Source: CAVYVZ01 sp963772065
Lineage (GTDB): Bacteria; Acidobacteriota; Vicinamibacteria; Vicinamibacterales; UBA2999
Assembly (NCBI GenBank): GCA_963772065.1
Contig: CAVYVZ010000004.1
Location: forward strand, 620,001-684,000
Length of the DNA: 64,000 nucleotides
Direction: 5' to 3'
The stretch's first letter is position 1. Every line of letters starts with the position of its first letter. A program made the position numbers and the translations under genes. Shown in pieces: positions 56,265 to 64,000 of the stretch. Under the pieces are notes generated by a model that worked only from the letters and a program-made list of their open reading frames with translations, ran no database searches and was not told where the DNA came from.

Positions 56265-57758
56265 CTACGGGAGCGCGCGGAGGCGCGAGTGGCGGATCCC
56301 GTACGCGAAATACAAGACCAGGCCGATCGCAAGCCAAAACGCGAAGCGCTCCCACGTCTGATACGGAAGCCCCACCATGATGAACACGCAGGCCGCCACG
56401 CCAAGCGGCGCGACAATCCAGACGAACGGCACGGCGAAGGGACGCGGGCGATTGGGCTCCTTGACACGCAGCACCAGGACGCCGGCGCAGACGAGCGCGA
56501 ACGCGAACAGCGTGCCGATGTTCGTGAGGTCGTAGGTTTCCGCCGCATCGCCAATTGCCGCCGCAAACGCGACGACGACGCCGGTAACGAGCGTGGTGGC
56601 GCGCGGCACGCGGGTTTTTGCATCCACGCGCGCCGCCCACTTCGGAAGGAGGCCGTCGCGCGCCATCGAAAAGAAGATGCGCGGCTGGCCGTACTGGAAG
56701 ACGAGCAGAACCGCCGTCATCGACACCGCGGCACCGAGGGCCACGATCCAGCCGACGCGGTGATAGCCGGCGAGCTCGAGCGCGCGGGCCAGCGGATCGG
56801 CGACGGCGAGCTGCTGGTACGGCACCATGCCGGTCAGCACCGCCCCGACGATTACGTAGATCAACGTGCACACGGCGAGACCGCCGAGAATGCCGACCGG
56901 CAGGTTGCGCTGCGGATTCGTGGTTTCTTCCGCGGCGGTCGAGATGGCGTCGAACCCGATGTAGGCGAAGAAGACGATCGCGGCGCCCTGGTGAACGCCC
57001 GTGAAACCGTTCGGCGCGAAGGGCACCCAGTTGGTGGGGTCGATGTTCATCAGGCCCACGACGGTGAAGAGACCGAGCGCAAGGAGCTTGATCACGACCA
57101 TCACGTTGTTGGCGGTGGAGCTTTCGCGTGCGCCGCGCAGCAGCAGCCAGGTGATCGCCATCACGATCCCGAACGCGGGCAGGTTCACGAGGATCGGAAA
57201 GCCGACCAGTTGCGGAGCCGTCTGCAGCAGGCTCTGGACGTCCGGGTTCGGGCTGAGCACCGCCGTCCGATATCCGGTCGTGAGCCAGGATGGTATGTGG
57301 AGGCCGACCCCACGAAGCAGGGTCGTGAAGTAGTCGCCCCAGGAGATTGCGACCGCGACGTTCCCGACCGCGTATTCGAGGATGAGATCCCATCCAATGA
57401 TCCACGCGACGAGCTCGCCGAGCGTGGCATAGGTATACGCGTAGGCACTGCCCGCCTGGGGGATCATGGACGCGAGCTCCGCGTAGCAAAGCGCCGCCAG
57501 CGCGCAGGCGCCGCCGAGCAATATGAACGAGAGGACGAGCGCCGGCCCCGCGCCATAGCGGATCACCGTGCCGTCCGGCCCGACCTGCCCCGCCGCCGCG
57601 GTGCCGATCGCGCCGAAGATGCCGGCGCCGATGACGGCTCCAATCCCGAGCATCACGAGATCGCCGGCGCCGAGCACGCGCTTCAGCGACTGCGTCGCGT
57701 CGTCCGGCGGCTCGAGCGCCTCGATCGGCTTCCTCGCGAACATCGACATGCGCGTCAT
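56265..57758 (-). CDS. CAT-type cationic amino acid / APC permease
   Basis: 497 residues, about 12-14 membrane helices. SLKRVLGAGDLVMLGIGAVIGAGIFGAIGTAAAG is the first helix with the GxGIF motif; AALCYAELASMIPQAGSAYAYTYATLGELVAWIIGWDLILEYAVGN is typical of the YfnA/CAT branch; FFAYIGFDAISTAAEETTNPQRNLPVGILGGL is the conserved TM6-TM7 region. Imports amino acids by proton coupling. Single gene between the protease and the propeller protein. Confidence 0.92.
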   Translation of the reverse strand: MTRMSMFARKPIEALEPPDDATQSLKRVLGAGDLVMLGIGAVIGAGIFGAIGTAAAGQVGPDGTVIRYGAGPALVLSFILLGGACALAALCYAELASMIPQAGSAYAYTYATLGELVAWIIGWDLILEYAVGNVAVAISWGDYFTTLLRGVGLHIPSWLTTGYRTAVLSPNPDVQSLLQTAPQLVGFPILVNLPAFGIVMAITWLLLRGARESSTANNVMVVIKLLALGLFTVVGLMNIDPTNWVPFAPNGFTGVHQGAAIVFFAYIGFDAISTAAEETTNPQRNLPVGILGGLAVCTLIYVIVGAVLTGMVPYQQLAVADPLARALELAGYHRVGWIVALGAAVSMTAVLLVFQYGQPRIFFSMARDGLLPKWAARVDAKTRVPRATTLVTGVVVAFAAAIGDAAETYDLTNIGTLFAFALVCAGVLVLRVKEPNRPRPFAVPFVWIVAPLGVAACVFIMVGLPYQTWERFAFWLAIGLVLYFAYGIRHSRLRALP

Positions 57759-57795
57759 TGTGCCCTATCTGAATTGCGAAGATCGGGCGTCGAGG

Positions 57796-58779
57796 TCAGT
57801 CGAACCGATAGGCCGTTTCGTTCGAGACGACCACCAGCTCCCCGGCGGGACCGAAGGCAAGGCCGACGAGCGACACGCCCGAGACGACGAGCTCCGGTTG
57901 ATCGTCATCGCCGGCAAGTCGGTACACGCCGTTGTTGCCGGCAAGCGCGTCGACGACATAGAGAGCGGAATCGGGGCCGATTGCGAGTCCCTGCGGGCGT
58001 CCGAACGTCGCGGGCAGACGGGAGACCTCACCGAGGCGGCTGACGCGATAGATGCGATCGTAGGAATCGAGCGTCGGCGCGGCGACGTACAAATCCCCGG
58101 CAGGTTTGATGGCGAGATGAAACGCCGCCACGCTGGGCGGAAGCGTGGCGAAGGCCGTGGCCTTGCCGTCGCGGACGCGAAACACGGTGCCGCTGCGATC
58201 GCCGACGTACATCCATCCATCGGCGTCGAACGCGATGCCGCACGCCACGCCCAGATCCGTTGCGATGGTTTCGTAGGTGCCATCAGCCTCCACGCGGTAT
58301 ATCGCGCCCTCGAAGCGGCTGGAAACGTACAGCGCGCCGTCGGGGCCGATCGTCATCGACGTCGCGTTCACGATGCCTGACGCAAACGCTTCGCGCGTAC
58401 CGGCCGAGGTCACGCGGAAAATCGAGACCGGCGACTCCTGCCCACGAGGACCGCTATAGGTGACGTACAGATTCCCCGCCGCGTCGAACGCAGGGTTGTC
58501 GACCTGATGCAGCCCCGTCGCCCACGGCGTGCCGATCGACACAAAGGCGGACCCATGCACGCCCTCGACGCGCACGGGCGTCGCGCCGCCGTCGAGATCT
58601 GGCGGCGTCAGCGCCACGAGCCGCCGAGACGACGCAAAGACGAGGCGCGCCGGCACGCCGCCGAAGGTCACCGCCGGCAGCGGATCGACGGCAAACTCCC
58701 CCCGAAGCGTGACGCGCGCGCCATCCACCGCACGCAAGGGCTCTATGGCGCTAATGCTGGACTGAACTGTGGCAGGCAT
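57796..58779 (-). CDS. TIG/IPT-domain beta-propeller (NHL/SMP30-like) protein
   Basis: 327 residues. Residues 1-75 (ISAIEPLRAVDGARVTLRGEFAVDPLPAVTFGGVPARLV) are an IPT/TIG immunoglobulin-like domain. The rest is a beta-propeller of repeated blades with the pattern PDGALYVSSRFEGAIYRVEADG, ADGWMYVGDRSGTVFRV, PAGDLYVAAPTLDSYDRIYRV, PDSALYVVDALAGNNGVYRL. No signal peptide is seen. Likely a ligand-binding or structural protein; no catalytic residues identified. Its upstream region is entirely array R5. Confidence 0.78.
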   Translation of the reverse strand: MPATVQSSISAIEPLRAVDGARVTLRGEFAVDPLPAVTFGGVPARLVFASSRRLVALTPPDLDGGATPVRVEGVHGSAFVSIGTPWATGLHQVDNPAFDAAGNLYVTYSGPRGQESPVSIFRVTSAGTREAFASGIVNATSMTIGPDGALYVSSRFEGAIYRVEADGTYETIATDLGVACGIAFDADGWMYVGDRSGTVFRVRDGKATAFATLPPSVAAFHLAIKPAGDLYVAAPTLDSYDRIYRVSRLGEVSRLPATFGRPQGLAIGPDSALYVVDALAGNNGVYRLAGDDDQPELVVSGVSLVGLAFGPAGELVVVSNETAYRFD

Positions 58780-58785
58780 TCACAA

Positions 58786-58898
58786 GGCAAAAGGCAAAAA
58801 GCAAAAGGTAAAAGGCAATGATGATTCTCACGACCACGCTCGAGCGCGATCGTGAAAGCCATCATTTTCCTTTTTCCTTTTACCTTTTGCCTTATTTT
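58786..58898. repeat. Heptamer-periodic inverted array R5 (word GGCAAAA)
   Basis: Left arm GGCAAAA, GGCAAAA, AGCAAAA, GGTAAAA, GGCAATG (58786-58820); right arm ATTTTCC, TTTTTCC, TTTTACC, TTTTGCC, TTATTTT (58864-58898). Arms are complementary in pattern and enclose a loop of ~40 bases with an internal GC-rich hairpin (cgctcgagcgcg). The right arm runs into the TAA of the HNH gene at 58898-58900. Confidence 0.88.
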
Positions 58899-59431
58899 TA
58901 GGTGTCGTCGAGCTCGACGTTCCAATAGAGATAGTCCCGCCAGCTCTCGGGGGCGTTCCGTAGACCGACGGTGATCCGGATGGCCGGCGCCGAGTCGGGC
59001 CGTCTCGGGTGGCGGACGAGGCGCATGCCCGCCTCCGCAGGCGTGCGTCCACCCTTCTTCCTGTTGCATCCGACGCAGCAGGTGACAATATTCTCCCAGT
59101 CCTTCCTGCCGCCCTGCGCAACCGGCAGGACGTGATCGAACGTCAGGTCGGCCGTAGGGAACGGATCGTTGCAGTATTGGCAGGTGTGATTGTCGCGTGC
59201 GTAGATGTTCGCTCGGGAAAAGGGAACGTAGTCGAAGCGGCGTTTGATCTTGACGAATCGGAGCAGACGGATCACGGAGGGCAGCTTGAAGCTCACGGAC
59301 ACCGCCCTGATCTCGCGGTCGTAGACCGCGATCACCTCGACCTTCCCCTGGCACCAGAGCGTCATCGCTTTCTGCCAGTGAACGACCTTGAGCGGCTCGT
59401 ATGACGCGTTCAGGAGCAGCGTCTGTTCCAT
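58898..59431 (-). CDS. HNH endonuclease
   Basis: 177 residues. N-terminal part EQTLLLNASYEPLKVVHWQKAMTLWCQGKVEVI is the conserved start of a widespread chromosomal HNH family; the HNH domain has the zinc cysteines in NHTCQYCNDPF and CVGCNRKK, with catalytic FDHVLPVAQGGRKDWENIVT. Probably acts on nicked or structured DNA; role unknown. It has its own promoter 11 bases upstream and is divergent from the NlpC/P60 gene. Confidence 0.9.
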   Translation of the reverse strand: MEQTLLLNASYEPLKVVHWQKAMTLWCQGKVEVIAVYDREIRAVSVSFKLPSVIRLLRFVKIKRRFDYVPFSRANIYARDNHTCQYCNDPFPTADLTFDHVLPVAQGGRKDWENIVTCCVGCNRKKGGRTPAEAGMRLVRHPRRPDSAPAIRITVGLRNAPESWRDYLYWNVELDDT

Positions 59432-59441
59432 CGACGCACTT

Positions 59442-59471
59442 ATGATGCCCGCTCGTCGCCTGAGCTGTCAA
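59442..59471 (-). promoter_or_regulatory. Sigma-70 promoter of the HNH gene
   Basis: On the minus strand a perfect TTGACA (59471-59466), 18-base spacer, CATCAT (59447-59442). The start codon at 59431 is only 11 bases past the -10, so the leader would be a few bases long or absent. Confidence 0.5.
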
Positions 59472-59499
59472 GCCGATGCGGCCGTAAAAGATAGGTAAC

Positions 59500-60012
59500 A
59501 TGGGACTTGTGAGACTCGTCGTTGTCCTGGTCGTCGTCGCGCTGACCGCAGGATGCGCTTCGTCGCGCGCCGTCCCGAAGCCGTTTCCCGGGTCGCCCGA
59601 GGCCGCTCCACCCGCGACGCCGCCGGCGCCCCGTACGGACGCGGCAGCAATCGTCAAAGACGCTCTCGCCCTTCGCGGCGTGCCGTATCGAAACGGCGGC
59701 GGCGATCCGAAAGGCTTCGACTGCAGCGGGCTGGTCCAGTACGTCTTCGGCAAGCACGGGGTGACGCTGCCGCGCGGGACCCAGGAACAGCTGAAGCATG
59801 GAACCGAGGTCAGGCTCGCCGCGATTGCGCCGGGCGACTTGATCTTCTTCTCCACGACCGCGTCGAAGGAGGCTTCGCACGTCGGTGTGGCGATCGGCGG
59901 CGACGAGTTCGTGCACGCCCCGAGCTCACGCGGCGTCGTCCGCGTCGAGAGATTCTCGGCGCCTTACTGGTCGCGGCGGATAGTCGGGGTGAGAAGGATG
60001 ACGCGGCCCTGA
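59500..60012 (+). CDS. NlpC/P60 lipoprotein (cell-wall endopeptidase)
   Basis: 170 residues. Lipoprotein signal MGLVRLVVVLVVVALTAGCASS with lipobox LTAGC. After a proline-rich linker, an NlpC/P60 cysteine peptidase domain: VKDALALRGVPYRNGGGDPKGFDCSGLVQYVFGKHG with the catalytic Cys, SHVGVAIGGDEFVHAPSSRG with the catalytic His and its partner. Cleaves peptide stems of peptidoglycan in the periplasm. Divergent from the HNH gene. Confidence 0.92.
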   Translation: MGLVRLVVVLVVVALTAGCASSRAVPKPFPGSPEAAPPATPPAPRTDAAAIVKDALALRGVPYRNGGGDPKGFDCSGLVQYVFGKHGVTLPRGTQEQLKHGTEVRLAAIAPGDLIFFSTTASKEASHVGVAIGGDEFVHAPSSRGVVRVERFSAPYWSRRIVGVRRMTRP

Positions 60013-60022
60013 CGCTGCACGA

Positions 60023-60844
60023 TCACGCCGCGCAGAACTTGCCTTTGCGAATCAGCATTCGCGACGTCACGGGCAGGAACTCGCGCATGACGAGGTCGTC
60101 TTCGTTATAGCGCGTCGGGACGCGCGGCACTTTCAGCGGCTCGATCCGGCACGCCATGTCGGCGGCCACCTCGGGCTGCGGGTCGAGCACCTCGGTATAA
60201 CGCTGGGGGTACGACGGAAAGCTGCGGAACGACGTCCCCACGACGCCGCCAAAGCGCGACGTCAGATCCTGGTGCGTGTGGCAGAGGAAGTCGTACACGC
60301 GCGGGTCGGGTTTCGAATTGAGGTACTGGTGCACCATGCGCACCACGTCCTCGAAGAAGCGGCGGCCGTGGCAATTCGCGGAGTAGGTGCCGTCGGCCCG
60401 TTCCATGCGGCGGATGCCGGGTCGCTCGGGGTCGATGTGGTACAGCTCGTGTACGACCGTGTCGAGCTTCGCGATCCAGTCATCCTGCCCGGGATAGTGC
60501 GTCTCCTTGCGCGACCGCGTCAGCGTCTGATCGCAGAAGCGCGGCAGTGTGAAGGAGATCATGTAGTCGATCGTCTGCGTGCCCACGTGGACGCTGGGCG
60601 ATTTCGTGACGAACCACTCCGAGCGGCGCGTGAGCTTGCCGGTGCCGCGATCGCGCCAGAAGTAGTAACCCGGCTCGCTGGGCGGGAGGCTGACGCAGTG
60701 GCAGGTCGCAAACGCGCCTTCGGCGTCGCTGCGACCCGCGCGCGCGAACACGAGCACGCGCCGCATGTCGATGAACGACAACGAGGGAACGCGCTCCACG
60801 ATGTCGTCCATCAAGAGCGCGAGGCGGTCGGTGTAATTGATCAT
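60023..60844 (-). CDS. Putative zinc metallopeptidase-like protein
   Basis: 273 residues from the ATG at 60844 (MINYTDRLALLMDDIVERVPSL). The motif AKLDTVVHELYHIDPE contains HELYH, the zinc site of the putative phage-type metallopeptidase family; other parts are FIDMRRVLVFARAGRSDAEG and a C-terminal half I cannot assign. It begins with a part that resembles a helical regulator. No signal peptide. The gene stands alone with a strong promoter and operator-like dyad upstream (60920-60955), suggesting it is regulated. Substrate unknown. Confidence 0.6.
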   Translation of the reverse strand: MINYTDRLALLMDDIVERVPSLSFIDMRRVLVFARAGRSDAEGAFATCHCVSLPPSEPGYYFWRDRGTGKLTRRSEWFVTKSPSVHVGTQTIDYMISFTLPRFCDQTLTRSRKETHYPGQDDWIAKLDTVVHELYHIDPERPGIRRMERADGTYSANCHGRRFFEDVVRMVHQYLNSKPDPRVYDFLCHTHQDLTSRFGGVVGTSFRSFPSYPQRYTEVLDPQPEVAADMACRIEPLKVPRVPTRYNEDDLVMREFLPVTSRMLIRKGKFCAA

Positions 60845-60919
60845 GCCTTCGCCGTTGAGCGCGCACACACCGAGCGCTCAGCGTGATCTCTGCGTTTACA
60901 GTTGTCGTGGAATCGAGCC

Positions 60920-60955
60920 GCGCCGAATATACGGCGCTAAAACATTGAGTGTCAA
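60920..60955 (-). promoter_or_regulatory. Strong sigma-70 promoter with a dyad across its -10
   Basis: On the minus strand a perfect TTGACA (60955-60950), 18-base spacer, TATATT (60931-60926). The -10 is flanked by GCGCCG and CGGCGC (60937-60932 and 60925-60920), a perfect inverted repeat, so a repressor could sit directly on the -10. It drives the metallopeptidase-like gene with a leader of ~75 bases. Confidence 0.7.
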
Positions 60956-61061
60956 GCTGAAGTGCCGAACGCTGATCGACATCGCAGCAGACGTACTCAA
61001 TTGTGATCATCGGCAGTTCATCGGCGCGTCTTCACTCAGCCGATGCACGGAACTTCACACC

Positions 61062-61919
61062 TCAGGAGAGTGGCCGCTCGCCGCAGGGTGGAACCGGACA
61101 CGGCACAGGTGCAGGCGGCTGAGGCGGTGCAGGCAGCGGTTCCGACGGCGGCGGCTCTTCAGGGATCACCGGCACCGGCTCTCCCGGCACCACGGGAGGA
61201 AGCGACTCGACCGGAACCGGAGCGGGAGCCGGAGGCGTCACCGCGCCCATCCGGCGCATGATGATCCGCTGCCGCCGAATGAGTCGCGGCGTCGGCTTCG
61301 CGGGATTCAGCAGGCGTGGATTGATGATCGCGCCCGCAAGCAGCGCCGCCTGCTCGGCCGAGAGTGCGGCGGCAGGAATCCCGAAGTAGCGGCGCGCGGC
61401 CGCTTCACCGCCCCAGACGCCGTCGCCCCACTCGATGACGTTCAGATAGATTTCGAGAATCCGCGCCTTGTCCAGCGCCGCCTCGAGCCGGCGCGCGATG
61501 ATCAGCTCGCGCAGCTTGCGGATCGGGTTGCGCGACGGGGAGAGATACAGGTTCTTCGCAAGCTGCTGCGTGATCGTGCTGGCGCCGCGCGCCGCGGTCC
61601 GCCGCTCGAGGTTGACTTCCATCGACTCGCGGATCTGCTCGAGGTCGATTCCCTCGTGGTCCCAGAACGCGCTGTCTTCCGCCACGATGACGGCGCGTTT
61701 GAGGTGAGGCGAGATTCGCGAGTACGGGACCCATCGGTGCTCGTGACGCAGCGCACGTCCTGACGCGGCGGCTTCCGCCTTCCGCATATCCATCCACGCC
61801 GTGCGTGTGGGATTCGTTTTCGCCAGCGCGCGCACGTCGGGCAGCGTCAGGTAGATGTATGACAGCAGCGCAAACGCCGCGGCGGCGGCAATCGTGAGGA
61901 CGCGCAGAAATCTCTGGAT
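61062..61919 (-). CDS. mtgA: Monofunctional biosynthetic peptidoglycan transglycosylase
   Basis: About 285 residues. The membrane helix (FLRVLTIAAAAAFALLSYIYLTL) and catalytic domain (VIVAEDSAFWDHEGIDLEQI with Glu, GASTITQQLAKNLYLSPSRNPIRKLRELIIARRLE, ILEIYLNVIEWGDGVWGGEAAARRYFG) are those of GT51 enzymes; polymerises lipid II. The C-terminal ~50 residues are proline-rich. The frame upstream of the membrane helix offers no ATG/GTG/TTG: a TAG at 61925 precedes ATC (61919) with GGGAG seven bases before it, so ATC is the best-placed start codon. The first GTG, at 61835, would remove the membrane helix. Confidence 0.85.
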   Translation of the reverse strand: MQRFLRVLTIAAAAAFALLSYIYLTLPDVRALAKTNPTRTAWMDMRKAEAAASGRALRHEHRWVPYSRISPHLKRAVIVAEDSAFWDHEGIDLEQIRESMEVNLERRTAARGASTITQQLAKNLYLSPSRNPIRKLRELIIARRLEAALDKARILEIYLNVIEWGDGVWGGEAAARRYFGIPAAALSAEQAALLAGAIINPRLLNPAKPTPRLIRRQRIIMRRMGAVTPPAPAPVPVESLPPVVPGEPVPVIPEEPPPSEPLPAPPQPPAPVPCPVPPCGERPLS

Positions 61920-61922
61920 GGT

Positions 61923-63389
61923 CTAGCTCCCGACGACGATCTTGATGCGCGCGCCGGGCGCCGGCTGCGCCCCGCCCTGCGAGTTGTTCATCACGGCCAG
62001 CGTTTGCGCATCGACGGCGCCGTTCGATCGCTGCGCGATCGATTGCCAGCTGTCGCCCTCGCGCACCGTATAAAGATCGATACGGTTCGGGTGAATGCTC
62101 TCGGCCTCGGCGGCGCTCAGCGGCCGGAACGTCCGAATCGTCTGCGTGAACGCGGCATCGGCCTGGCTGAATGCCTGCGGCGTGACGATCCCCGCGAGCA
62201 GAAAAATCCGGTTGCCATGCGCGATGTGCGCGGCGCGCGACGCAACCGCCCCGAATCCCTCGATCTGCCCCTGGTAGACGCCGACGAACGCGTCCAGTCC
62301 ATTGATCGACGTCCGCTGCCCCTCGACCGGCTGGAAGCCGGCGCCTTTCATGCTCGAGAGCGCCACGTCCTGCACATTGTTCCCCTGGGGTTTCTCGACG
62401 AGCTGCAACACCATGAAGACATCGGCGTTCGGAGCTTTGGCGACGACCTGGCGCGCGCTGTTCTGAAGCTGCCAGCCCTGCGGGTAGTCCACTCGGAATC
62501 GCAGGGGCGGATGCAGGAACGAGGTTCCGCGCACGACGCCCTGCTCGGGGTTGTCGCCGAAGATGATCCCGTCGATGCGCCGCAGATACTCGTCGCGAGC
62601 CACGCGGAGCTCGCCCTTCCCCGCCGTCAGCTCCTGCACGAGCGGCTGCACCTCCGTGACGCGCGACGCCGGATCGGGGTGCGTTGACAGCCAGTTCGGA
62701 ATGCCTTTTTCCGATCCCTCGCGCAGACGCGCGAGGACGGAGAGGAACCCGGGTACGGCGCGCGGGTCCCACCCGTTGGTGGCCGCATACTTCGCCCCGA
62801 GCGAATCCGCCTGCAGCTCATCGTCCCGGCCGTGCTTCAGAAACAGGAGTCCCAGCGCCTGCGCACTCAGATCGCCGAACGGCCGCGCCGCGGGAACGAA
62901 GATGCCGAGGCCGACGAGGCCAACCTGTCCGAGCACCGAGCGGGAGTACTGCTGCGCCGAGTGCCGGGCCGTGACGTGGCCGATCTCGTGGCCGAGCACG
63001 CCCACGAGCTGCGCCTCGTTGTCGAGGTAGCTGAGAATGCCGCGGGTGATGTAGATGAATCCGCCCGGCACCGCAAACGCGTTCACCACAGGCTGATCGA
63101 TAACGGTGAACGTCCACGGCAGGGTCGGGCGCTCGGATGTTTTCGCGAGGCGCTGGCCGAGCTCGCTCACGTAGCGCTGCAGCTCAGGGTCGTTGTACTG
63201 GCCCATCTCCGCCAGAATCTGCGGGTGGTTCTCTTTGCCAATTCCTATTTCCTGTCCCTCGCTCATGAGCGAGAGCTCGCGCTTACCCGTTACTGGGTTC
63301 GTGGCACACGACACCACAAGTGCGATAAGGAAAAAGGCAAAAGGTAAAAGGCAAATACTGCCCCAATCGCCGCGCTTTGCGTGTGTCAT
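61923..63389 (-). CDS. M48-family metalloprotease lipoprotein (BepA-like)
   Basis: 488 residues from the ATG at 63389, overlapping the aminotransferase stop (ATGA). Signal peptide ICLLPFAFFLIALVVSC with lipobox VVSC. M48 zinc protease domain: VNAFAVPGGFIYITRGILSYL, LVGVLGHEIGHVTARHSAQQ with HEIGH, and the third ligand in DDELQADSLGAKYA. The C-terminal ~200 residues contain a DUF-type part and end in a LysM-like RIDLYTVREGDSWQSIAQRS. Acts in the periplasm on outer-membrane proteins. The hydrophobic core of the signal peptide is encoded by array R6. Confidence 0.9.
   Translation of the reverse strand: MTHAKRGDWGSICLLPFAFFLIALVVSCATNPVTGKRELSLMSEGQEIGIGKENHPQILAEMGQYNDPELQRYVSELGQRLAKTSERPTLPWTFTVIDQPVVNAFAVPGGFIYITRGILSYLDNEAQLVGVLGHEIGHVTARHSAQQYSRSVLGQVGLVGLGIFVPAARPFGDLSAQALGLLFLKHGRDDELQADSLGAKYAATNGWDPRAVPGFLSVLARLREGSEKGIPNWLSTHPDPASRVTEVQPLVQELTAGKGELRVARDEYLRRIDGIIFGDNPEQGVVRGTSFLHPPLRFRVDYPQGWQLQNSARQVVAKAPNADVFMVLQLVEKPQGNNVQDVALSSMKGAGFQPVEGQRTSINGLDAFVGVYQGQIEGFGAVASRAAHIAHGNRIFLLAGIVTPQAFSQADAAFTQTIRTFRPLSAAEAESIHPNRIDLYTVREGDSWQSIAQRSNGAVDAQTLAVMNNSQGGAQPAPGARIKIVVGS
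63329..63356. repeat. Single-arm heptamer array R6 (word GGCAAAA) encoding a signal peptide core
   Basis: GGAAAAA, GGCAAAA, GGTAAAA, GGCAAAT at 63329-63356, the same word as R5. Read on the minus strand it gives codons for residues ~12-21 of the M48 protein, including LLPFAFFL, the hydrophobic part of its lipoprotein signal. Confidence 0.8.
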
Positions 63390-64000
63390 CGCCTGTCCCC
63401 TGTCGTCGCGGGAACGGATGCGAGGGCCGCCGCAGCGGCTGCCGTCCCTGCGCCCGGCGTTCCCTGCCAACCATGTGCCGCCAGCGCCGCTTCGAGACAG
63501 CCCAGGAACAGCAGGATCATCTGTGGCGTCGAGCTCGCGCCCATCAGGCCGACACGCCAGATCCTGCCGGCGAGCGGGCCGAGACCGGCGCCGATCTCGA
63601 CATTGAATGTCTGCAGCAGCATGCGCCGCACCGAGGCCTCGTCGACACCGCTCGGCACGGAGACCGCGTTGAGCGTCCAGAGCCGCTCGGCGTCCGGCGG
63701 CAGCAGCGAGAGACCCATCGCGGACAGGCCCGCGGCAAGCACACGATGGTGGCGCTCGTGCCGCGCCCATCGCGCCTCGAGTCCTTCTTCGTCAATCATC
63801 AGCAGCGCTTCACGAAGCGCATAGACGAGCGACGCGCACATCGTGTGGTGGTATTTCCGGCGGATCCAGTAGTCCTCGAGCAGCTTCAGATCGAGATAGA
63901 ACGAACGGCACGCCACGGTCCGCGCGCGCGCCGATTCCGAGATCGCCAGCGGAGCGAGGCCCGACGGCGCACCGACGCACTTCTGCGTGCACGAGTACGC
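63386..64000 (-). CDS. Class-V aminotransferase, alanine-glyoxylate / serine-pyruvate type (5' part outside window)
   Basis: The C-terminal ~205 residues. YSCTQKCVGAPSGLAPLAISE contains the PLP lysine in the usual SQKxLxAPxG-like setting. RKYHHTMCASLVYALREALLMIDEEGLEARWARHERHHRVLAAGL and EIGAGLGPLAGRIWRVGLMGASSTPQMILLFLGCLEAAL are conserved small-domain parts of this family. Transaminates alanine or serine with glyoxylate or pyruvate. Followed with overlap by the M48 gene. The N-terminal half is beyond position 64000. Confidence 0.9.
   Translation of the reverse strand, partial: AYSCTQKCVGAPSGLAPLAISESARARTVACRSFYLDLKLLEDYWIRRKYHHTMCASLVYALREALLMIDEEGLEARWARHERHHRVLAAGLSAMGLSLLPPDAERLWTLNAVSVPSGVDEASVRRMLLQTFNVEIGAGLGPLAGRIWRVGLMGASSTPQMILLFLGCLEAALAAHGWQGTPGAGTAAAAAALASVPATTGDRR

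Overview
The window is GC-rich and free of rRNA, tRNA, phage and insertion-sequence genes. It looks like a chromosomal segment of an Acidobacteriota member, most plausibly of the Vicinamibacteria type. This taxonomic call is an inference from the gene set: an ADOP-type MacB/FtsX permease with its PadR regulator, many ECF sigma factors, PEGA and FN3 lipoproteins, BlaI with an M56 peptidase, a CAT-type APC permease, LpxC (outer membrane with lipid A) and a dprA-topA-trmFO-xerC chain.

Layout. 1-3.6 kb: an AsmA-like protein, then the biotin carrier and biotin carboxylase subunits of an acyl-CoA carboxylase. 3.9-6.6 kb: a NarL-type two-component pair with a small HAD phosphatase. 7.2-13.4 kb: the carboxyltransferase, a transaldolase-like enzyme, a FAH-family hydrolase, an FN3 lipoprotein and hslUV. 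13.5-19.6 kb: a PEGA protein, an APC permease, two exported proteins, an ECF sigma/anti-sigma pair and a divergent HTH-receiver fusion. 19.7-24.5 kb: an ABC-F ATPase and an NtrB/NtrC-like pair closed by a terminator. 24.5-32 kb: alpha/beta hydrolase, ADOP permease plus PadR, AHSA1 plus ArsR, and an ECF42-type sigma factor with two DGPF genes. 32-38 kb: xerC, trmFO, topA, dprA. 38-42.8 kb: TPR protein, lipoprotein, rplU, rpmA, obg, nadD, rsfS, comF. 42.8-47.3 kb: a wrecked M56/TonB gene with an intact BlaI, an exported DinB-like protein, tmk and lysA. 47.3-53 kb: ECF sigma, STAS protein, a small helical protein, lpxC and uvrA. 53-64 kb: exported protein, S8 protease, CAT permease, TIG/propeller protein, HNH nuclease, NlpC/P60 lipoprotein, a metallopeptidase-like protein, mtgA, an M48 protease and the C-terminal part of an aminotransferase.

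The most unusual structure is a family of degenerate tandem arrays with an almost universal 7-base period. Five occur between genes as two inverted arms able to fold back on themselves, typically starting within a few bases of a stop codon. Others are single arms, most of them lying inside coding sequence and encoding linkers, a C-terminal tail or a lipoprotein signal peptide. The word differs from array to array, but the period does not. This resembles the heptanucleotide STRR repeats known from cyanobacteria, and I know of no description for this kind of genome.

A second feature matters to any user of this sequence. At least six genes, including the essential rpmA, are broken by what reads as one extra base. 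That pattern suggests uncorrected insertion errors in the assembly; only the M56/TonB gene is damaged heavily enough to look like a true pseudogene.
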